From contig NZ_CANLYD010000017.1 in NCBI RefSeq assembly GCF_947495315.1, positions 90,598-154,597 on the forward strand: a stretch of DNA of 64,000 nt. The letters run 5' to 3'. Made by a program: the position numbers and the translations under genes. The DNA is from an uncultured Aquimarina sp. (GTDB lineage Bacteria > Bacteroidota > Bacteroidia > Flavobacteriales > Flavobacteriaceae). Below, in pieces: positions 10,730 to 17,046 of this stretch (the first letter of the stretch is position 1; the number at the start of each line of letters is the position of its first letter). The notes under the pieces are model-generated. The model was not told the DNA's origin, searched no databases, and saw only the letters and a list, made by a program, of their open reading frames with translations.

Positions 10730-12075
10730 CAGAAAAAATAAGTATAAACGCAATTGATATAACTAATGAACTGAATTGGTTAAAGCAAATCCTGAAGGTC
10801 CGATCCGCTCTTAATGCTAATGAGAAGGTTTCAGTGAAAGATGTTTTTGATATTATTCCTCCAGATATATCAGAGAGTACATCTGGATACGCTCAGTTAA
10901 TTAGGGATCATGAATTTGATTTTGTCGAACGTTTTATTATTATTCTTTCTGCTGTTCCTTACATAAAACCTGAACTCTTAGATGTGTTTATCCAAAAGAA
11001 TAAGACGACAAATCAGTTGTATACAGAATTTGGAGGGAAAATCAGTGAGCAACATTCAGGTTTTTTACCTACTGGAGAAACCGTAATGTTCATTTTGGCG
11101 GCCAATGATTTAGCAAGAAGATTTGCCTTAATAAAACCTTTTGAAGGAGATCATCCATTTGCAAAAAAGCAAATAGTATGGTTAACAGAAGTTTCTAATC
11201 AAGTAAGTTTTTTAAATGGACAACTATGCATATCACAAGAAGTGTTGGATCTGATTACAACTGGAGAAGTTAAAAAACCCATTTTTAGTAGTGAATTTCC
11301 GGCAAGACTTTTAGAAACAAATATGAAATGGGATGATCTGATACTAGAGCAAAAAACACTATTTCAACTTAAAGAAATTGAAATATGGTTAAAACACCAT
11401 CATCAATTGATGATGGATTGGAATATGAAAAGGAAATTAAAACCTGGTTATAAAACACTTTTTTATGGACCTCCGGGAACCGGAAAAACTCTAACCGCTA
11501 GTTTATTGGGAAAGAAATTGGGTTTTGACGTTTATAGAATCGATTTATCTCAGACGGTTTCTAAGTTTATCGGAGAAACCGAAAAAAACTTAGCTAAAGT
11601 TTTCGATAAAGCAGAAAGTAAAAATTGGATTTTATTTTTTGATGAAGCAGATGCGCTTTTTGGTAAAAGAACAGCAACAAAAGATGCTCATGATAGATAC
11701 GCTAATCAACAAGTATCTTATTTATTACAGAGAATTGAAGAATATGATGGATTGGTCATTTTAGCATCCAATCTTAAAAGTAATATTGATGATGCTTTTT
11801 TAAGAAGGTTTCAGACGGTGGTTCGTTTTCCAGTTCCTTCAGCAAAAGAAAGACATGATTTATGGCAGAAGGCCTTTTCAGAAAAATGTAAGTTAGAAAA
11901 AAAAGTGGATCTATGTGAACTTGCCTATACATATGAATTAGCTGGTGGCTCTATTATTAATGCAGTTCAATATGCATCCTTAATGACATTAGACAAAGCA
12001 AGTAATGAAATTATGATGGGAGATATTTTGCAAGGTATAAAAAGAGAATATCATAAAAACGGTAGAACAATATAA
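10723..12075 (+). CDS. eCIS AAA+ ATPase (Afp15-like)
   Basis: A 450-residue AAA+ protein. Walker A GPPGTGKT begins near residue 249, Walker B with the sensor-proximal acidic pair is FFDEADALFGKR near residue 303, and the arginine-containing DAFLRRFQTVVRFP stretch follows. The N-terminal 200 residues form a family-specific domain before the ATPase. Such ATPases are a constant member of eCIS loci (Afp15, PVC15) and are thought to help particle assembly or cargo loading in the cytoplasm. Its start overlaps the tape-measure stop by 7 bases, and the first DUF4157 gene begins 22 bases later. This is the last clearly structural or assembly gene before the cargo array. Confidence 0.9.
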   Translation: MVTEKISINAIDITNELNWLKQILKVRSALNANEKVSVKDVFDIIPPDISESTSGYAQLIRDHEFDFVERFIIILSAVPYIKPELLDVFIQKNKTTNQLYTEFGGKISEQHSGFLPTGETVMFILAANDLARRFALIKPFEGDHPFAKKQIVWLTEVSNQVSFLNGQLCISQEVLDLITTGEVKKPIFSSEFPARLLETNMKWDDLILEQKTLFQLKEIEIWLKHHHQLMMDWNMKRKLKPGYKTLFYGPPGTGKTLTASLLGKKLGFDVYRIDLSQTVSKFIGETEKNLAKVFDKAESKNWILFFDEADALFGKRTATKDAHDRYANQQVSYLLQRIEEYDGLVILASNLKSNIDDAFLRRFQTVVRFPVPSAKERHDLWQKAFSEKCKLEKKVDLCELAYTYELAGGSIINAVQYASLMTLDKASNEIMMGDILQGIKREYHKNGRTI

Positions 12076-12097
12076 GTATATAACAAAAAGAAAAGTC

Positions 12098-13021
12098 ATG
12101 GTTTTTACAAGATCTTCAGTTGAAAATAATACGCCGATTGTACAGACAAAGCTAACTATTGGTCAACCCAATGACGTATACGAACAGGAAGCCGATGCAG
12201 TAGCAAATCAGGTTATGAAAATGTCTACTCATCAAGATACTTTGATCCAGCGTAAGTGTGATCAGTGTGAGGAAGAAGAATTGCAAATGAAGCCTTTGAG
12301 TAATTCAATTTCACCTATTGTTCAAAAACAATCGAATGGAGGAATGGGATCCTCAACTATTTCTAAATCTTTGGCAAAGAGTAAAGGTAGTGGACAAAAG
12401 ATGGATAATACTACAAAGTCTTTTATGAATAAAGGAATTGGAGCAGATTTTTCGAATGTAAAGATTCATACCGATAGTAATGCGATACAGATGAATCAGT
12501 CTCTTAGAGCAAAAGCATTCACTAATGGTAATGATATCTATTTTAATAAAGGACAATACAATCCTCAAAGTTCTGAAGGAAAACATTTATTAGCACATGA
12601 GTTGACTCACGTGGTGCAACAAGGAGGGTCTGGAGAGATGGTACAAAGAAGTTGTCGAGAGGAATCCTATTATAGTGCATCATCAAATTATTGTAGAGAT
12701 GATACTTTTAGTACGTCTACCCATCCTGGAAAAACATGCTATAGACAAATTCCATCAAGAGATTCTTATTTCTCCTGTCCCGCAGGAGAACATGTTTGTT
12801 TTGATACTGATGGAAATTGTGAAGATAGTCCAGATCGTTCAAGTCTTGCAGAAGCTAAAGAATCAGATGGTTCGTGCAATTGGAACTCATATTGCGTTGC
12901 AGAACATACAGCTGTAGATTTTGTTCCGGCGGTAGTAGATCAGGCGATGGAACCTTTTAGAGAAATAAAAAGAGAAGCTATGAGAGGTTTGGACTGGAGA
13001 AATTGGTACAGACACTATTGA
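12098..13021 (+). CDS. DUF4157 (eCIS-core) cargo/effector protein 1, Cys-rich tail
   Basis: 307 residues in three parts. (i) A leader (about 1-75) with TKLTIGQPNDVYEQEADAVA and a QRKCDQCEEEELQMKPL motif. (ii) The DUF4157 core (about 100-180), with GADFSNVKIHT and a HELTH metalloprotease-like motif at residues 167-171. (iii) A unique tail of about 125 residues with many Cys (CPAGEHVCFDTDGNC is representative), probably disulfide- or metal-stabilised. DUF4157 proteins are known to be enriched next to eCIS genes and are considered loaded cargo or effectors. The leader and core are near-identical to the next gene while the tails are unrelated, which points to module swapping. The activity of the tail is unknown. 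No signal peptide is seen, consistent with loading into the particle rather than Sec export. Confidence 0.8.
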   Translation: MVFTRSSVENNTPIVQTKLTIGQPNDVYEQEADAVANQVMKMSTHQDTLIQRKCDQCEEEELQMKPLSNSISPIVQKQSNGGMGSSTISKSLAKSKGSGQKMDNTTKSFMNKGIGADFSNVKIHTDSNAIQMNQSLRAKAFTNGNDIYFNKGQYNPQSSEGKHLLAHELTHVVQQGGSGEMVQRSCREESYYSASSNYCRDDTFSTSTHPGKTCYRQIPSRDSYFSCPAGEHVCFDTDGNCEDSPDRSSLAEAKESDGSCNWNSYCVAEHTAVDFVPAVVDQAMEPFREIKREAMRGLDWRNWYRHY

Positions 13022-13047
13022 ATTAATACTAGAAAAGAACGTTTGAA

Positions 13048-14214
13048 ATGATTAAAGGAATATATAAAGATACTATTCAACCTAAGCTAACTATTGGTCA
13101 GCCCAATGACGTATATGAGCAGGAGGCCGATGCAGTAGCAAACCAGGTTATGAAAATGTCTGCTCATCAAGATACTTCGATCCAGCGTAAGTGTGATCAG
13201 TGTGAGGAAGAAGAATTGCAAATGAAGCCTTTGAGTGATTCAATTTCACCTATTGTCCAAAAACAATCAAATGGAGGAATGGCATCCTCAACTATTTCTA
13301 AATCTTTAGCAAAGAGTAAAGGTAGTGGACAAAAGATGGATAATACTACAAAGTCTTTTATGAATAAAGGAATTGGAGCAGATTTTTCGAATGTAAAGAT
13401 TCATACAGATAGTAGGGCGATACAGATGAATCAGTCTCTTGGAGCAAAAGCATTCACTAATGGTAATGATGTCTATTTTAATAAAGGACAATACAATCCG
13501 AAAAGTTCTGATGGAAAACATTTGTTGGCCCACGAATTGACTCATGTTGTGCAACAGGGAGCTCATATAGGATCTCCCAATGTTAATAATAAAATTCAGA
13601 GAGATACTTTAGAGGGTAAGGATGATAAGTGCTATGCTCAAGCTCGCAGAGACATAAGAAGAGGAGATAGTTCTTCTAGGCTTCCAACAACATCGAGTCC
13701 AGGAGGTACCATTATACCCGATACAGAAGGAACGAGTCAAAATTGCGCCGGTGTATCTTTATGTAATCGAACCGAATGGGTTAATTGGCCTAACTTAGGC
13801 AGAGAGGCTTCTGATGGTAGATCGTATGGACCAGGGTTTAATGGTAATTGGAATCGAGCAAGATATTTTATACCTACAGGTTGTACATACGTTAGCTCGA
13901 GAGGAGTTGGAGTTAATTCGACATATTGTTCGTCTTCAGAACGAGAGATTATTGTCTTCTTGTACAGATGGCCAATAGGTAGAGTTCGCGGTACAAATGT
14001 AACAGTATTTCAGAGTGATTTTCATATGATTGGTAGAGATTGTTCATCTTTACCACAGGCTTGGGAATCAAAAATGGATAGAAGAGAACGGGTGACCAAT
14101 ATTCAAGACCCTTTACAAAGTCTTCATGACGCGTATCCACATACGTTAAATCCAAATCGAGAAATCGTTAGGTTAACATTTTGCTGTGATTGCGATATGG
14201 TTGCAACATCTTAA
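13048..14214 (+). CDS. DUF4157 (eCIS-core) cargo/effector protein 2
   Basis: 388 residues. The leader and DUF4157 core (residues about 8-175, HELTH at 162-166) closely repeat the preceding gene at both DNA and protein level, so this is a recent tandem duplicate. After about residue 180 the protein diverges completely into a roughly 200-residue tail with scattered Cys, including NCAGVSLC, and an end rich in Cys (TFCCDCD). The tail contains aromatic and basic stretches (RWPIGRVRGTNVTVF, then DFHMIGRDC) typical of a small folded enzyme or toxin domain, but I recognise no family. The next gene begins 19 bases downstream and could be a partner. Confidence 0.78.
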   Translation: MIKGIYKDTIQPKLTIGQPNDVYEQEADAVANQVMKMSAHQDTSIQRKCDQCEEEELQMKPLSDSISPIVQKQSNGGMASSTISKSLAKSKGSGQKMDNTTKSFMNKGIGADFSNVKIHTDSRAIQMNQSLGAKAFTNGNDVYFNKGQYNPKSSDGKHLLAHELTHVVQQGAHIGSPNVNNKIQRDTLEGKDDKCYAQARRDIRRGDSSSRLPTTSSPGGTIIPDTEGTSQNCAGVSLCNRTEWVNWPNLGREASDGRSYGPGFNGNWNRARYFIPTGCTYVSSRGVGVNSTYCSSSEREIIVFLYRWPIGRVRGTNVTVFQSDFHMIGRDCSSLPQAWESKMDRRERVTNIQDPLQSLHDAYPHTLNPNREIVRLTFCCDCDMVATS

Positions 14215-14233
14215 TTAACTAAAGAATTTGTGA

Positions 14234-14581
14234 ATGTCGAACAAAATTAATAAAACTATGATTTCTCCAGAAATTGCCAAAGTAATTGCTATGTGGGTAA
14301 CATACCTAGAGGAAAAACACACGAACTCAAGCCTCACTGAAATAGAAAAATCTATTGGTTTGTTGGCAAGAGATCGTGCCTGGGTATACCATGGAGGAAG
14401 TGGCAATAGCTCATTATTCTATTTAATGGATGATTGTATTCAGATTCGTTTTGACTTAGATATAGAAGATACGTTAATATCGTTTTGTGTTTTTCCTAAG
14501 AGTGAAGCTTGGATTAAATCCCCTGAAGGTATTTTGATAAAAGGAGGAGAAGCTCTAGATAGTGACACTATTTTTATGTAA
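14234..14581 (+). CDS. hypothetical 115-residue protein, possible partner of cargo protein 2
   Basis: A small acidic cytoplasmic-looking protein with no signal peptide or membrane segment. Seen in it are an N-terminal helix (PEIAKVIAMWVTYLEEKH), a Gly/Ser turn (YHGGSGNSSLFYLMDD) and a beta-rich end. It lies 19 bases after a DUF4157 gene and 157 bases before the next. Being small, acidic and directly downstream of an effector-like gene, it could be an immunity protein, a chaperone or an adaptor for that cargo; that is inference from position only. I do not recognise a family. Confidence 0.6.
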   Translation: MSNKINKTMISPEIAKVIAMWVTYLEEKHTNSSLTEIEKSIGLLARDRAWVYHGGSGNSSLFYLMDDCIQIRFDLDIEDTLISFCVFPKSEAWIKSPEGILIKGGEALDSDTIFM

Positions 14582-14738
14582 TAATTATACCGATACTTTA
14601 TTTTCATATGTATAACATAGCTAGATAATTTGAAAGAATTTTTTGAGGCAAAGCTAAAAATCGATATATATAATAATCAGTATTAAAAATAAACCTGCGT
14701 GAACATATATCGAATCATTAAAATTCAATAAAAAAGAA

Positions 14739-15704
14739 ATGGCATCACCAACTTTAATATTAAAAAAAGAAAAGAAACTGCAATCAAAATTAAAGGTTGG
14801 GGCATCCAATGACCTGCTTGAAAAGCAAGCTGATCAAGTTATTGATAACGTAGTAAAAGTAAATTCATCCGGGGAAAGCTCTATTCAGAGAAAGTGTAAT
14901 GAATGTGATGATGAATTACAAATGAAACCTATACAGAAAACTACTGATGTAATGATTCAAAAACAAGATGAAGATGAATATGAAGAAGATAATCCGTATC
15001 AATTAACAATGCCACAAATAGGAAGTAGTTTATCCTATAAACCTAATCTTAGCTTCGGTATTCCTGAATTAAAATTAGATCCTAAAATTGAATTCGAAAT
15101 AAAGATGATGGAAATAAGAAGAATGTTATCCATAGATCTTCTTAAGCAACAAGCTCCAAAAATTAATATGATATATGGTCCTCAATTGCCGCCAGCTTAT
15201 AATCCTCAATTGCTGCCGCCACAAGCTAATAGGCCATCGCTAATCCCCAATATACCGCCCATAACAACTCCCAAAAAACCAGAACCAAAAGCAGTAAAAC
15301 CAAGAAAAGGAAGTCCAGGAGATATCGTAAAAGCTATTATGGGAATTCCTGTCATTAAAACTAAACTAGATGAGATAAAAGCAACTGCAGAAAAATATGC
15401 AGAAGACACCTATAATGGACTATCGACAGGAGGTAAAGTAGGCGTTATTAGTGGTGCCGTAACCCTAGCAGGAGGTACTGTAGCGGGATTGCTGGCAATG
15501 CCAAGAGAAGATAGATTATCCTTATTAGACCCTTTAAGTGGTGTAGCAATTCCAATCCCAGGAACACCAGTATCAGTTACATATACTAGTATGGATATGA
15601 AAAAAATTGTTCCTTCAGCTCCCGATAATGCCCCTAAGGTGGAACAAGTAATGATTGGTGTTAATGTAGGAAAATTGCTTCCGAAAAAATGGGGGTTTAA
15701 ATAG
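14739..15704 (+). CDS. DUF4157-type leader protein lacking the HELTH core
   Basis: 321 residues. The first 75 residues carry the same leader as its neighbours (KLKVGASNDLLEKQADQVID, then QRKCNECDDELQMKPI and MIQKQ). The GADFSNVKIHT and HELTH core found in the other four cargo proteins is absent. Instead there is a Pro-rich linker (about 145-190, PPAYNPQLLPPQ) and a C-terminal region (about 225-321) with GGKVGVISGAVTLAGG followed by PIPGTPVSVTY, a type of segment I associate with the C-terminal parts of some eCIS-core proteins. So the leader and a tail-type domain are kept while the putative protease-like core is missing. It ends 6 bases before the next gene. It may be cargo that needs only the leader for loading; function unknown. 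Confidence 0.65.
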   Translation: MASPTLILKKEKKLQSKLKVGASNDLLEKQADQVIDNVVKVNSSGESSIQRKCNECDDELQMKPIQKTTDVMIQKQDEDEYEEDNPYQLTMPQIGSSLSYKPNLSFGIPELKLDPKIEFEIKMMEIRRMLSIDLLKQQAPKINMIYGPQLPPAYNPQLLPPQANRPSLIPNIPPITTPKKPEPKAVKPRKGSPGDIVKAIMGIPVIKTKLDEIKATAEKYAEDTYNGLSTGGKVGVISGAVTLAGGTVAGLLAMPREDRLSLLDPLSGVAIPIPGTPVSVTYTSMDMKKIVPSAPDNAPKVEQVMIGVNVGKLLPKKWGFK

Positions 15705-15710
15705 AAAAAT

Positions 15711-16901
15711 ATGTTTGAGCTAACAAGTAGAAATATCGTCCAGACAAAACTCAAAATCGGTCAACCAAATGACAAGTTTGAGAAAGAAGCGGATCAAGTG
15801 GCTGATCAAGTGATGAGAATGTCTACAACTCAAATTCCACCAATTCAATGTAAATGTGCTAAATGCGAGGAAGAAGAAGTGCAAATGAAACCTTTGGAGA
15901 ATACCATTACTCCAATTGTTCAGAAACAAGAAGAGGAAGAAGAAATACTTCAAATGAAAGGATATAGGGATGAAAGCAGTTCTGTTTCAAACCTAGAATC
16001 ATCACTACAGCAGAGTAAAGGAGGTGGATATCATATGGATGCGTCTACACAATTGCAAATGAATCAAGGTATAGGAGCAGATTTTTCTAATGTTAAGATC
16101 CATACCGATACAAATGCCATACATATGAATCAGCAATTAAATGCCAAAGCATTTACCAATGGTTCGGATGTTTACTTTAACCAAGGGCAATATAATCCTC
16201 AAAGTTCTGAAGGAAAACATTTATTAGCGCACGAGTTAACGCACGTGGTGCAGCAGAATAATACTATACAAGGTAAAATGATACAGCGCATGCTCGCTTG
16301 CCCTTCAAATTATCCACAGATGCCTTCAACTGATTGGAGGCCATACCCCAATTCAACATCATGGTTTCATTGTGGATTTAGAACAATTCTTGAAAACAGG
16401 GCACCTACACCAAGTGATCCTATGAACGAATGCGTCTATGATCATTCAGGTGTTTTGGTTGATGCAAACCACCCTTATGCGGGTTGCAGAGGTACTCCAG
16501 ATCAATATGATGGACATGGAGGGCTGTCAACACCTTATGATACACTTATGCATATTGTTTGTGATACAGGAGGTATTGTTCATGAAGGAATACCTGCTTT
16601 TATTACATCAAGGAGATATGATATAAATACTCTAATACAAGGAAGCAGCTGGATTCCATCGTTTCTAAAACCAGTATTGATTGGTAGTGTTAATACAATT
16701 TTGGGTTTGGTTCAGGTTGCTTTAGAAACTGTAGTATTACTAATACAGGTTGCTATTAGGATAATCTGCCTTTTAATAGAGCTTATTGTAGATGCGATAC
16801 GGGCAGGATTGGTTGCTTTGCAAAGAATAATAAGACAATTAACATCGGCTATACAATCAGGGTTGGAAGCTTTAGCAAGATTAATAATATCGTTGTTCTA
16901 A
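15711..16901 (+). CDS. DUF4157 (eCIS-core) cargo/effector protein 3, amphipathic/hydrophobic C-terminus
   Basis: 396 residues. Leader (KLKIGQPNDKFEKEADQVAD, then KCAKCEEEEVQMKPL), a short acidic linker with ILQMKGYRDESSSVS, and a DUF4157 core with HELTH at residues 174-178. The tail has two parts. The first is a Cys/His-containing region (about 200-295) with YDGHGGLSTPYDTLMH and IVHEGIPAFI. The second is a run of strongly hydrophobic helices over the last 75 residues (for example ILGLVQVALETVVLLIQVA, then IICLLIELIVDAI). The latter could insert into or permeabilise a membrane, which would suit an injected toxin. No matching immunity gene is evident apart from a 45-codon ORF just downstream. 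Leader and core are closest to the 978-residue cargo protein that follows. Confidence 0.78.
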   Translation: MFELTSRNIVQTKLKIGQPNDKFEKEADQVADQVMRMSTTQIPPIQCKCAKCEEEEVQMKPLENTITPIVQKQEEEEEILQMKGYRDESSSVSNLESSLQQSKGGGYHMDASTQLQMNQGIGADFSNVKIHTDTNAIHMNQQLNAKAFTNGSDVYFNQGQYNPQSSEGKHLLAHELTHVVQQNNTIQGKMIQRMLACPSNYPQMPSTDWRPYPNSTSWFHCGFRTILENRAPTPSDPMNECVYDHSGVLVDANHPYAGCRGTPDQYDGHGGLSTPYDTLMHIVCDTGGIVHEGIPAFITSRRYDINTLIQGSSWIPSFLKPVLIGSVNTILGLVQVALETVVLLIQVAIRIICLLIELIVDAIRAGLVALQRIIRQLTSAIQSGLEALARLIISLF

Positions 16902-16904
16902 AGA

Positions 16905-17042
16905 ATGATGAATACCATTTGGAATTATAAAGAAGATGAAGAAAAAAAGCATAAGTTTTGGTTCTCTAAGATAGAATGTGTTATGGTATATGTTGATTTT
17001 AGAAAATTGATTCGAAAAAAATTATGGTTGAATAAAAGTTAG
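16905..17042 (+). CDS. possible small protein of 45 residues between two cargo genes
   Basis: An ATG at 16905 (a second ATG follows at 16908) opens a frame that ends with TAG at 17040-17042. It fills almost exactly the gap between two DUF4157 genes, with 3 bases before and 6 after. The peptide starts MMNTIWNYKEDEEKKHK, has a short hydrophobic centre (CVMVYVD) and a basic end (RKLIRKKLWLNKS). It is too short for homology judgement. The exact fit and operon-like spacing argue for a real gene, perhaps an immunity or adaptor peptide, but chance is possible. Confidence 0.35.
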   Translation: MMNTIWNYKEDEEKKHKFWFSKIECVMVYVDFRKLIRKKLWLNKS

Positions 17043-17046
17043 GAAT

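Noticed and set aside
12674..12917. 80-codon plus-strand frame overlapping the tail of cargo protein 1
   Set aside because: Shadow frame within a well-supported coding sequence.
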